Shown piece by piece: positions 19,041 to 26,822 of a DNA stretch of 64,000 nt. The translations under genes were made by a program, and so were the position numbers. The DNA comes from Clostridia bacterium. Lineage in GTDB: Bacteria; Bacillota; Clostridia; Oscillospirales; CAG-272. Numbering within the stretch: the first letter of the stretch is position 1; every line of letters begins with the position of its first letter. Under the pieces are notes generated by a model. That model was not told the DNA's origin and did not search any database. It worked only from the letters and a program-made list of their open reading frames with translations. The stretch spans positions 62,001 through 126,000 of the forward strand of contig JAFQOP010000011.1 of the NCBI GenBank assembly GCA_017403155.1. Direction: 5' to 3'.

Positions 19041-20255
19041 ATGAAAGCAAGAAAATACGAAAAGCTCTCACCCGAGATTACCGAGCGCATAAGAGAGGAT
19101 ATGGAGAAGGGGACTCGCCCCGACTTCGCCGCAAAGGGGTCGATGGCGGTGCGCCGCAATCCCGACTTTGACCGCGAGTCCATCTGGCGCCCCGCATACG
19201 TGCGCGACGTGGATAAGATAATGCACAGCCCTTACTACAACCGCTATACCGATAAGACGCAGGTATTCTCCTTCTATAAAAATGACGATATAACGAGACG
19301 CGCTCTCCACGTGCAGCTCGTTTCGCGCATAGCGCGCTCTATCGGCTCTGTGCTCAACCTCAACCTCGACCTTATCGAGGCGATAGCCCTCGGTCACGAT
19401 ATCGGCCACACCCCCTTCGGTCACGCAGGCGAGCGCTTTATCAGCGAGGTCTACCATGCCGAGACGGGCAGATACTTTAACCACAACGTACACAGCGTAA
19501 GAGTGCTCGACGGCATCTTTCCGCTTAATATCACCCTCGATACTCTCGACGGTATTATCACGCACAACGGTGAGTTTGAGATGAGCGAGTATTACCCCTC
19601 GGTGATGCCCGATTTCGCCACCTTTGACAAAATGGTGGAGAGCTGCTACGTTGATGAGAAAAATATAGAGAAGATCGTACCCTCGACCCTTGAGGGCTGT
19701 GTTGTGCGCGTGTGCGATATGATTGCCTACCTCGGCAAGGACAGGCAGGATGCCGCCCGTGCTAAGCTCACCCCCTCGGATACACATCTGCCCGATGCCA
19801 GCATCGGAACAATCAATGCCGAGATAATCAACAATCTTGAGGTCAATATAATAGAGCACAGCTACGGCAAGCCGTATATCATGCTCGATAAGGAGCATTA
19901 CCTCGGACTCAAGGAGGTAAAGCGGGTTAACTATGAGCAGATATACAGGACAGAGAAGATTACCCACGTGCTTGACACCACGGTAAAGCCAATGATGCAG
20001 AAGATGTATATGAAGCTGCTCGGCGACCTCAAGGCAGGGAACATGTCCTCTCCCGTGTTCAAGCACCACGTAGACTTCGTCCAGGGCAATCACTACGCGG
20101 CAAAGACCCCGTATATAGAGACCGAGCCAAACCAGATTGTCGTTGACTATATGGCGTCGATGACCGACGACTACTGCGCCGAGCTATACGACTTCCTCTT
20201 CCCCGATAGCAATATGCACATCAAGTATCACGGATACTTTGAGGATCTGATTTAA
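19041..20255 (+). CDS. HD-domain deoxyguanosinetriphosphate triphosphohydrolase-like protein
   Basis: A 404-residue HD-superfamily enzyme of the Dgt type, hydrolysing dNTPs to the nucleoside and tripolyphosphate. The core HD motif is GHDIGHTPFGHAGE, preceded by the conserved DKIMHSPYYNRYTDKTQVF segment and VQLVSRIARSIG; the DMIAYLGKDR segment supplies the third metal ligand region. The start may be the GTG one codon upstream; ATG after ggagc is preferred. Length is in the range of Clostridial Dgt-like proteins. Substrate range cannot be read from sequence. Confidence 0.9.
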   Translation: MKARKYEKLSPEITERIREDMEKGTRPDFAAKGSMAVRRNPDFDRESIWRPAYVRDVDKIMHSPYYNRYTDKTQVFSFYKNDDITRRALHVQLVSRIARSIGSVLNLNLDLIEAIALGHDIGHTPFGHAGERFISEVYHAETGRYFNHNVHSVRVLDGIFPLNITLDTLDGIITHNGEFEMSEYYPSVMPDFATFDKMVESCYVDEKNIEKIVPSTLEGCVVRVCDMIAYLGKDRQDAARAKLTPSDTHLPDASIGTINAEIINNLEVNIIEHSYGKPYIMLDKEHYLGLKEVKRVNYEQIYRTEKITHVLDTTVKPMMQKMYMKLLGDLKAGNMSSPVFKHHVDFVQGNHYAAKTPYIETEPNQIVVDYMASMTDDYCAELYDFLFPDSNMHIKYHGYFEDLI

Positions 20256-20315
20256 GGGGCAAGCCGAATCTGTCGCACGCACTGCGGAATAATGAAATGA
20301 AATACGGAGTGAACA

Positions 20316-21140
20316 ATGGCAAAATTGCATATGCTTAAGTCGTTCACAGATACTATAAGTATGTCGTTTGTTCTTGAAGGCGATGACGGAATTTTCGTTG
20401 TTGACGGCGGAGATTATACAGAAGCTGATTATATGCTTGAATATCTCAGGATGCTCGGCGGTAGGGTTCGCGCGTGGTTCCTCACTCACCCACACGACGA
20501 TCACGTCGGCTGCCTTATTAGCCTGCTCGAAGGAAATGACGGTATAAGGGTAGATGAGATATATTATAATTTCCCGACCGAGGAATTTGCGGTTAGTCAC
20601 GAGCCGAATCAAGGAAGCATGACAACAGCACAGCTCTATAAGAGATTTTATGATATAATTAAAAACAGATGTATAAAAGCGGTCAGGGTAAACAAGCTCG
20701 ATGAATACAGCTTCGGCAACCTTACAGTGCGCGTGCTGCACACACCAAACGAAAAAATAACGGAGGATGTCCTGAACAATTCCTCCGTGGTATTCCGCTT
20801 TGAGACAAAAGGGAAAAGCCTTCTTTTTCTTGGCGATCTCGGCATTGTGGGAGGCAGGGAGCTGCTGGAGCAGATTCCCGAGGAGCTTATTCGGGCAGAT
20901 TACGTTCAGGTGTCTCATCACGGACAGATAGGGGTGGAAAGGCGCGTTTACGAGGCGATTGCCCCCAAATATGCAATGTGGTGCGCTCCAGAATGGGTAT
21001 GGAGCAACAGAGCGGGCAAGGACGCAGGCTATGATACGGGCGAAATGACGACCCCGGTAGTCCGCGGATGGCTGAGCGAGCTCGGCACCGTCAGGCAGAA
21101 TTATCTGGCGTTTGACACAACACAGATAATCGACTTATAG
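20316..21140 (+). CDS. Metallo-beta-lactamase fold hydrolase
   Basis: A 274-residue MBL-fold protein. The metal motif HPHDDHVG (HxHxDH) follows strand VRAWFLT; further ligands are likely in LLFLGDLG and YVQVSHHG. The second half ends with a 'PKYAMWCAPEW' segment seen in ComEC-like and MBL hydrolases of gut Clostridia. No signal peptide is visible, so it is probably cytoplasmic. Substrate unknown. It has no obvious promoter of its own and may be read through from the dNTPase gene 60 bp upstream. Confidence 0.82.
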   Translation: MAKLHMLKSFTDTISMSFVLEGDDGIFVVDGGDYTEADYMLEYLRMLGGRVRAWFLTHPHDDHVGCLISLLEGNDGIRVDEIYYNFPTEEFAVSHEPNQGSMTTAQLYKRFYDIIKNRCIKAVRVNKLDEYSFGNLTVRVLHTPNEKITEDVLNNSSVVFRFETKGKSLLFLGDLGIVGGRELLEQIPEELIRADYVQVSHHGQIGVERRVYEAIAPKYAMWCAPEWVWSNRAGKDAGYDTGEMTTPVVRGWLSELGTVRQNYLAFDTTQIIDL

Positions 21141-21177
21141 TATTTAAAGATTATGCCTACTAATCAATAGTAAAAAA

Positions 21178-21306
21178 ACACTTCGCTTTAGCGTGATTTC
21201 CTTAACGGACAAATCACGCTAACCAAGTTTGCCCTTTGGGTAAGTGAAGTTATCTTTGACACGTGAAGTTCACTTCGTGAGTGAAGTTTCGCCTGACGGC
21301 GAAGAT
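21178..21306. repeat. Hairpin-repeat element built on GTGAAGTT
   Basis: A non-coding stretch made of short palindromes separated by the word gtgaagtt (starts at 21243, 21263 and 21281). Palindromes: tagcgtgattt/aaatcacgcta (21189-21222, 11 bp perfect), ttgccc-ttt-gggtaa, cacttcgtgag, and tcgcc-tga-cggcga. I recall similar arrays in intergenic regions of gut Firmicutes, but no function is established. Confidence 0.75.
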
Positions 21307-21315
21307 ATGATAATA

Positions 21316-21352
21316 AAAAGGAGTACGAACAAATCGTTCGTACTCCTTTTTT
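21316..21352 (-). terminator. Bidirectional terminator of rpsF-ssb-rpsR
   Basis: A 15-bp perfect stem (aaaaggagtacgaac / gttcgtactcctttt) with an A-run on one side and a T-run on the other; it also closes the MBL hydrolase unit. Confidence 0.9.
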
Positions 21353-21386
21353 GTGCGGCAGGTAAAACCTGCTTTTAAGTTAAATG

Positions 21387-21635
21387 TTAGTTGGACACGT
21401 AGGGAAGAAGAGCCATCTGTCTAGCTCTCTTAACTGCTACGGTGAGCTGTCTCTGGTGAAGAGCGCAGGTACCGGATACGCGTCTGGGGAGGATCTTAGC
21501 TCTCTCAGAGATAAACTTTCTGAGCTTTGCTACGTCCTTGTAGTCGATTCCGTCAACCTTATCCTGGCAGAAGATGCAAACCTTCTTTCTTCTGTGCATG
21601 GGACGGAAGGGACGCTGAGTATCGTTTCTATCCAT
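21387..21635 (-). CDS. rpsR: 30S ribosomal protein bS18
   Basis: An 82-residue protein with [42 protein letters not shown] sequence, split here as KKVCIFC and [15 protein letters not shown], and the C-terminal [16 protein letters not shown], all diagnostic of bS18. The two cysteines suggest a zinc-binding (C+) form. It is the last gene of rpsF-ssb-rpsR. Confidence 0.97.
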   Translation of the reverse strand: MDRNDTQRPFRPMHRRKKVCIFCQDKVDGIDYKDVAKLRKFISERAKILPRRVSGTCALHQRQLTVAVKRARQMALLPYVSN

Positions 21636-21723
21636 TTTGATAGTCCATAACCTTTCCGACTCACGTTTTCTGTATTGCTCGCCCGTTGTGAGCCTCGCGG
21701 ACGAGGACGGTGCTCCTCTTTAA

Positions 21724-22185
21724 TTAGAAGGGAAGATCGCCGTCGTTAGGAATTTCTTCAAAATTGGCACCGGGTGTCGAGCTGTATGCGGGAGTACCGT
21801 ATGCCTCGGGGGTATATGCGCCGGCGGGAGCCGCGCCACCGCCCGCTGCGGTCTGAGCGGCAGAAGCAACGAAGGAAACCTCGTCTGCTACGACCTCGGT
21901 CGCATATCTCTTCTGTCCGTTGTTGTCGTTCCAGCTTCTGGTCTGAAGCTGACCGCAGATAAGTATGGGATTACCCTTTTTGAAATAGCGGCTGACAAAT
22001 TCAGCCTGCTGTCTCCAAGTAACGATGTTAATGAAGTCAACGCTCTGCTGTCCCTGCTCAGCCTTCGCAAAGCGGCGATTTACCGCGATGGAGAAGGAGC
22101 AAACCGAGATACCTGCTGCAGTCTGCTTAAGCTCGGGGTCTGCAGTCATGTTGCCGATAAGGATAACCTTATTAAAACTTGCCAT
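21724..22185 (-). CDS. ssb: Single-stranded DNA-binding protein
   Basis: A 153-residue SSB. The OB-fold runs over residues 1-105 (start MASFNKVILIGNMTADPEL, then FINIVTWRQQAEFV and GNPILICGQLQTRSW), followed by a Gly/Ala/Pro-rich linker and the acidic tail ending DGDLPF that recruits partner proteins. It sits between rpsF and rpsR, the standard Firmicute arrangement. Confidence 0.97.
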   Translation of the reverse strand: MASFNKVILIGNMTADPELKQTAAGISVCSFSIAVNRRFAKAEQGQQSVDFINIVTWRQQAEFVSRYFKKGNPILICGQLQTRSWNDNNGQKRYATEVVADEVSFVASAAQTAAGGGAAPAGAYTPEAYGTPAYSSTPGANFEEIPNDGDLPF

Positions 22186-22220
22186 GATTCCGCCTCCTGT
22201 GTTGTTAATTAAGTGTTGAA

Positions 22221-22586
22221 TTATGCCTCTTCAGCAGTATCAACGGGAGCCTCCTCGGTTGCAGCCTCTGCAACGGGAGCCTTAGCTGCCTTCTCGATCT
22301 TAGCGGTAGTCATGTAGCGGATGACACCCTCGGTAATACCGAATACGCGCTCAAGCTCGATGGGGAAGCTGGGTTCGCTCTTAAAGGTAACGAGAACGTA
22401 GTATCCCTCGGTAATATAGTCGATAGGATACGCAAGTCTGCGCTTACCCCACTCATTAACGTTAACGTCGGTAGCGTTGTCGTTAATAAGGTTTACGAAC
22501 TTCTCAACGAGTGCCTTGCAATCCTCTTCAACAAGGTTGCCGCTTACTGCAAAGAGAGTCTCATAAGAACAAATCTTCTTTTCCAT
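22221..22586 (-). CDS. rpsF: 30S ribosomal protein bS6
   Basis: A 121-residue bS6 with the typical 'YETLFAVSG...LVEKFVNLINDNATDVNVNEWGKRRLAYPIDYITEGYYVLVTF' order (in short: KRRLAYPI and EGYYVLVTF) and an Ala/Glu-rich C-terminal extension. RBS aggaggtg lies directly upstream. First gene of the operon with ssb and rpsR; S6 and S18 form a heterodimer on the 30S platform. Confidence 0.97.
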   Translation of the reverse strand: MEKKICSYETLFAVSGNLVEEDCKALVEKFVNLINDNATDVNVNEWGKRRLAYPIDYITEGYYVLVTFKSEPSFPIELERVFGITEGVIRYMTTAKIEKAAKAPVAEAATEEAPVDTAEEA

Positions 22587-22599
22587 TTGAATTACACCT

Positions 22600-22662
22600 C
22601 CTTATGGTCATTAAGGCCGTCTCCTGACGGCAAGGGGCGTCGGGTCGAATACCCGAACCAGT
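22600..22662 (-). promoter_or_regulatory. Possible ribosomal-protein leader of the rpsF operon
   Basis: The 5' untranslated region on the minus strand folds into two small hairpins, tcgggt-attcg-acccga and gccgtc-agga-gacggc, between the promoter and the RBS. An S6:S18-binding leader is known at this position in many bacteria; I cannot confirm the conserved bulge by eye. Confidence 0.4.
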
Positions 22663-22667
22663 ACAGT

Positions 22668-22696
22668 ATTTTAGCATATTTATATATAAATGTCAA
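22668..22696 (-). promoter_or_regulatory. Promoter of rpsF-ssb-rpsR
   Basis: Minus-strand TTGACA, 17-nt spacer, TAAAAT. Confidence 0.8.
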
Positions 22697-22754
22697 TACC
22701 CTTTGTAAAAAATCTCCAAAAATCTTCCTTTTTTCAAAATGAGTCGCCCTAATA

Positions 22755-22783
22755 TTGATTTTCGGTGTCTGTTGTGATAAAAT
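22755..22783 (+). promoter_or_regulatory. Promoter of ispE
   Basis: TTGATT, 17-nt spacer, TAAAAT, 31 nt upstream of the start codon. Confidence 0.75.
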
Positions 22784-22813
22784 ATTCTTAACAAAAAGTC
22801 TGGAGCAATTTGA

Positions 22814-23695
22814 ATGAAAACGGTAAAGGAAAGGGCAAACGCCAAAATCAACCTGTATCTCGACGTCCTCTCAAAGCGCGAGGATGGCTTTCACGGAATA
22901 AAAACGGTGATGCACTCGGTAGAGTTCGGCGACGATATAACAGTCAGCGTTGAGCCGTCGAGGGAAAGCGCGATTACGCTGTCCGTTGTGGGCAACAAAT
23001 TCCTGCCTACCGACGGTCGGAATCTTGCCGTCAGGGCGGCAAGGCTCTTTCTCGAGAGGGCGGGGCTCACTGCGACGGTGAATATCCGAATGGTGAAGCG
23101 CATACCCGTTGCGGCGGGGCTGGCGGGGGGCTCGTCGGATGCTGCGGCGGTGCTCCGCGCCCTCAACAAGCTCTACGGCAGACTCTTCTCCCACACTGCG
23201 CTCAATGCAATAGCGGCAGAGCTCGGCAGCGATATCGTATACTGTCTCTACGGCAGATGCGCACTCTGCGAGGGCAGGGGTGAGATTATGACGAAGATTA
23301 GAACTTCTCTGAATGCATACGCGGTTATCGCAATTGCAAACGAGCGCGTATCTACTCCTGTCGCTTACCGCGCGCTTGACGAGCTGTATCACGATTTCGA
23401 CGGCTCGGTTGCAAGCCTCGGTGAGGAAAAATACAAGCGGCTTTATAACTCACTTCTCGAGAATAAGCTGGATGCCGATTCCCTTTACAATATATTTGAG
23501 GGAGCGGTGCTCCCGACCTGCGAGGGAGCGACGAGAGCAAGAGCCCGACTCCTGGAGGAGGGGGCAAGCGCCGCGATGATGAGCGGCAGCGGCCCGAGCG
23601 TGTTTGGTATCTTTGACACTGCACAGGAGGCAAGGCGCGTTTGCTTCCTTCTGCGCGGTGAGGGGTTCAGGGCGTATTTTGCCAAGCTTGTATAA
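22814..23695 (+). CDS. ispE: 4-diphosphocytidyl-2-C-methyl-D-erythritol kinase
   Basis: A 293-residue GHMP kinase of the MEP isoprenoid pathway; it phosphorylates CDP-methylerythritol at the 2-hydroxyl. Motif 1 AKINLYLDV with the following KREDGFH, motif 2 PVAAGLAGGSSDAAAVLRAL (ATP loop) and motif 3 AAMMSGSGPSVFGIF are intact. Length is normal. It is monocistronic with its own promoter and terminator. Confidence 0.96.
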   Translation: MKTVKERANAKINLYLDVLSKREDGFHGIKTVMHSVEFGDDITVSVEPSRESAITLSVVGNKFLPTDGRNLAVRAARLFLERAGLTATVNIRMVKRIPVAAGLAGGSSDAAAVLRALNKLYGRLFSHTALNAIAAELGSDIVYCLYGRCALCEGRGEIMTKIRTSLNAYAVIAIANERVSTPVAYRALDELYHDFDGSVASLGEEKYKRLYNSLLENKLDADSLYNIFEGAVLPTCEGATRARARLLEEGASAAMMSGSGPSVFGIFDTAQEARRVCFLLRGEGFRAYFAKLV

Positions 23696-23712
23696 AAATT
23701 TGTTCTTAATTC

Positions 23713-23743
23713 GGTGCTGCGGCTTGTCCGCAGCACCTTTTTT
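23713..23743 (+). terminator. Terminator of ispE
   Basis: A 10-bp perfect stem (ggtgctgcgg / ccgcagcacc, loop cttgt) followed by T6. Confidence 0.9.
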
Positions 23744-23764
23744 GATTAAAGAGGGGTAAAACGA

Positions 23765-23793
23765 TTGACAAGCAACGGTTTTTGTGGTATAAT
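23765..23793 (+). promoter_or_regulatory. Strong promoter of the TerB_N/ATPase/helicase operon
   Basis: Perfect TTGACA, 17-nt spacer, perfect TATAAT: the only fully consensus promoter I saw in the window, placed between the ispE terminator and the first gene of the operon. Confidence 0.85.
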
Positions 23794-23841
23794 TCTTTAT
23801 TAAAGAATTCGAGCCGAGCTCGTGGAAAAGGAGGTCAATCC

Positions 23842-25455
23842 GTGAAGGAATACGACAGAGATTCGTTTTGGAAAATCGATAAGCTTGTACCTAAGAAAAA
23901 AACACCGATGTCAACCTTTTCGACGGGTGGGAAGGTCGTCGACTACACCGTCGGCGGAGAGGATGCTCCGACCGACCCCGAGCGAGGACGGCTGACAACC
24001 CTCGGCGCTGTCGGCGCTGAGAAAAAAGAGGACAAGGTATATGAGCCGAGTCGCGGACTAATCAAGCGCGTAACGGTAAAATATACGCCCGATAAGTTTG
24101 ATTTTCACGCCCATTTCGTAAAGGCAGCAAGGCTGTACTACGACTTTGAAGCACCCGAATGCGAGTTTGCCACCTACTACTCCTATATGCCTCAGTATTC
24201 GCATATGAACGAGGCGCAGAAGAGCTATTATTTCTATTGGAGAGGTGCCCTCCGACGGGGCGAATTCATAAAAACCGATTATTCGTATCTGTATCTGTAC
24301 GTTTACGAAATCATAAATCTGCCCGACCTTATACCTCCAAAGCAGGGAATAGATATGCTTATCACCCTCTGGGAGAGGTACAGAGGACAGCTGCCGAACA
24401 TTGATACGAATATGTCGCTGTGGGTGCAGGATTACTGTCTGGTCCACGGCCTAGAGTGCCCGATGGATAAGCTCTCGGGCTTCATATTCTCGATTCTCGG
24501 AGCTGCTCAGTTCAAGGAGTTTTACCTCTTTGATGCAGAAAACCTCGAGGAGGAGGCGATAGCCCCCGTTTTGGCATATCTGTCCGATTATGATTGGCGC
24601 ACGGGAAGGTATGCGGGCGGTGACAACCGAGAGGCGTATGCGCGCCATATGACGGGAGCTATGAGGCTGCTGATATCTCACCTTCACTCCTGCGGCAGGC
24701 TTCTGTCAGGCACGGAGGAGCTGCAGAAAATGCAGAGGGGCGCTTTTAAATATGCGCTTACTACATCAGCAATAAAATGCAATATAACGGCGGAGTATAT
24801 TCCGATTGCCTCCGAGGCGGCACTGCGCGCTACCGTAACGGCGGCGGTAAAATACACCGAGAACAAGCTGCGTGCCCTTATGGGGGCGAAGAGCCGACTT
24901 GCCGTGAAGGGACTCGAGGACGAATATAAGGGAATTATCGACACCTACTTTGCCGAGCTGTTTGATAAGGTCAACAGAGAGCGCGCAAGGGCGGCAAGAC
25001 CCGAGTATGAGCGGCTATATGAGGTTGAGGACAGAGAGCTGTCGGTTGCCGATGCGGATGAGATTGAGCGCGCCTCCTGGTCTACGACGGCAAGGCTGGT
25101 TGAGGATATCGATGAGTATGCCGAGGCGACCGAGGCAACGACGGTGCTCCCGGACAATTTTGATATGCCATCCGCTTCCCCTGAGAGGGGGGAAAGAGAC
25201 CGAGGCATAGAGACCTACGGTCTTGACAGGAGCCATATCGAATTCGTGCGCGCCGCACTTGTCGGTGACTATAAGGAAATGCGAGACATTGCCAACAGAC
25301 TCGGCGAGCTGTGCGACACTCTTGCCGACACGGTAAACGGTGCGTTTGCCGACGGGTTTGGCGACGTTATACTTGAGGTGTCCGACGGTGGATACACGGT
25401 TATAGAAGATTACAAAGAGGATATTGAAGAATGGATACAAGCACTAACGAGGTAA
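23842..25455 (+). CDS. TerB_N / TerB_C domain protein
   Basis: A 537-residue protein. Residues ~85-290 look like the TerB_N domain: 'YYSYMPQYSHMNEAQKSYYF', then YWRGALRRGEF, SYLYLYVYEIINL and a helical tail. The C-terminal ~80 residues match TerB_C: LDRSHIEFVRAALVGDYKEM followed by ADTVNGAFADGFGDVILE. The acid-rich middle has no TerB core domain that I can see. These domains are associated with tellurite-resistance-linked DNA-processing gene sets (Anantharaman and colleagues). Start is GTG after a strong aaggagg; an upstream in-frame ATG overlaps the promoter. It overlaps the next gene by 25 nt. Confidence 0.82.
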   Translation: MKEYDRDSFWKIDKLVPKKKTPMSTFSTGGKVVDYTVGGEDAPTDPERGRLTTLGAVGAEKKEDKVYEPSRGLIKRVTVKYTPDKFDFHAHFVKAARLYYDFEAPECEFATYYSYMPQYSHMNEAQKSYYFYWRGALRRGEFIKTDYSYLYLYVYEIINLPDLIPPKQGIDMLITLWERYRGQLPNIDTNMSLWVQDYCLVHGLECPMDKLSGFIFSILGAAQFKEFYLFDAENLEEEAIAPVLAYLSDYDWRTGRYAGGDNREAYARHMTGAMRLLISHLHSCGRLLSGTEELQKMQRGAFKYALTTSAIKCNITAEYIPIASEAALRATVTAAVKYTENKLRALMGAKSRLAVKGLEDEYKGIIDTYFAELFDKVNRERARAARPEYERLYEVEDRELSVADADEIERASWSTTARLVEDIDEYAEATEATTVLPDNFDMPSASPERGERDRGIETYGLDRSHIEFVRAALVGDYKEMRDIANRLGELCDTLADTVNGAFADGFGDVILEVSDGGYTVIEDYKEDIEEWIQALTR

Positions 25456-26798
25456 AGGTACCGAAAAGAATATTGAACACTCTTCTTTCTTCGCTTTCTG
25501 CGGGAGTTGTGCCGCGCATCGGTGCGCCCTACATTGCGATAGGAAGAAAGGAGGAGATTGACTCGCTGCTCGATAATCTCGATGCGGTTGCCGAGGGCGG
25601 AGCCTTCACTCGCTTTCTTATAGGAAGATACGGCAGCGGCAAGAGCTTTCTTATCCAGCTGATACGCGGATATGCACTTGAGCGCGGATTTATATGCGCG
25701 GATGCCGACCTTTCTCCCGAGAGACGTCTGACCGGAGGAAACGGAGCGGGGCTGGCAACCTATAAGGAGCTTATGATAAATATGGCGACAAAGGCGTCAC
25801 CCGACGGAGGCGCGCTTGCCACCGTGCTTTCAAGGCACTTTACCAAGCTGAAAACCGATATTATAGCAGAGGGGATTCTCCCCGAGTCAACTCTATTTGA
25901 GACCGAGGTGAAGAAAAGGGTATATATGACCCTCTCGGAGCTTGAGGGAGACGTGGGTGGCTTCGATTTTGCAAGCGTGCTGGGCGAATACTATGCAGCC
26001 TCTATGCGTGATGACGGTGAGAAGAAGAGCGCGTGCCTGCGCTGGCTGCGCGGTGAGTTCTCGACAAAGACGGAGGCGAGGGCGGCGCTCGGAATATCCG
26101 TCAGCTCGATTATCGACGACGACAACTGGTATAACTACGTTAAGCTCCTCTCCGCACTCTCCGTTATGCTCGGTTATTCGGGACTTATACTCTTTATCGA
26201 TGAGTGCGTGAATCTGTATAAGATACCTAACAGAATATCGAGAGAGGCAAACTACGAGAAGCTTCTCGCCATATTCAACGACACCCTCCAGGGCAAGGCA
26301 AAGAGCCTCGGTGTTATCTTTGGAGGCACACCTCAGTTTCTCGAGGATACAAGGCGCGGACTCTTCAGCTACGATGCATTGAAGAGTCGACTAACCGATT
26401 CGCGTTATTCGGAGCTCGGCTACCAGAATCTCTCCTCTCCCGTTATAAGACTTCGCCGCCTTTCGGACAACGAGCTTCTCGCTCTTACAAAAAGACTCTC
26501 AAAGCTGTATATGCAGCGAGAGGGCAGAGATATGCCGCTTGTTTCCGATGCACAGATTGAGAGCTTTATAAGGACCTCGACGGCAAGGGCGGGGGCGGAT
26601 GAGATGATAACCCCGAGAGAGATTATAAGAGACTTTCTGACCCTGCTCAACATTCTGCGCGACAACCCGACGGCAACCTTCGAGGAGCTGGTAAAGACGG
26701 TGGTTGCAAAGGGTGACCCGCCGCCTCCCGCAGGCGGTGGTGACGGGGATGCTCCTGCACCGAAGGGTAAAATAACTTTATTTGATATTGATATTTAA
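25431..26798 (+). CDS. BrxD-like P-loop ATPase (DUF2791 / BREX ATP-binding family)
   Basis: A 455-residue ORC/STAND-like ATPase. Walker A is GRYGSGKS (residues 65-72) after the segment YIAIGRKEEIDSLLDNL; Walker B is LILFIDE (252-258) followed by CVNLYKI; a sensor region FGGTPQFLEDTRRGLFSYDA follows, then RLTDSRY and a C-terminal helical part. This pattern fits the BREX ATP-binding domain family (BrxD of type 2 BREX). A proline/glycine-rich linker ends the protein. It is translationally coupled on both sides: 25-nt overlap with the TerB_N gene and 24 nt to the helicase start. No other BREX core gene is present. Confidence 0.85.
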   Translation: MDTSTNEVKVPKRILNTLLSSLSAGVVPRIGAPYIAIGRKEEIDSLLDNLDAVAEGGAFTRFLIGRYGSGKSFLIQLIRGYALERGFICADADLSPERRLTGGNGAGLATYKELMINMATKASPDGGALATVLSRHFTKLKTDIIAEGILPESTLFETEVKKRVYMTLSELEGDVGGFDFASVLGEYYAASMRDDGEKKSACLRWLRGEFSTKTEARAALGISVSSIIDDDNWYNYVKLLSALSVMLGYSGLILFIDECVNLYKIPNRISREANYEKLLAIFNDTLQGKAKSLGVIFGGTPQFLEDTRRGLFSYDALKSRLTDSRYSELGYQNLSSPVIRLRRLSDNELLALTKRLSKLYMQREGRDMPLVSDAQIESFIRTSTARAGADEMITPREIIRDFLTLLNILRDNPTATFEELVKTVVAKGDPPPPAGGGDGDAPAPKGKITLFDIDI

Positions 26799-26822
26799 TT
26801 TTTGGCAGAAAGGAGAAGCAAG

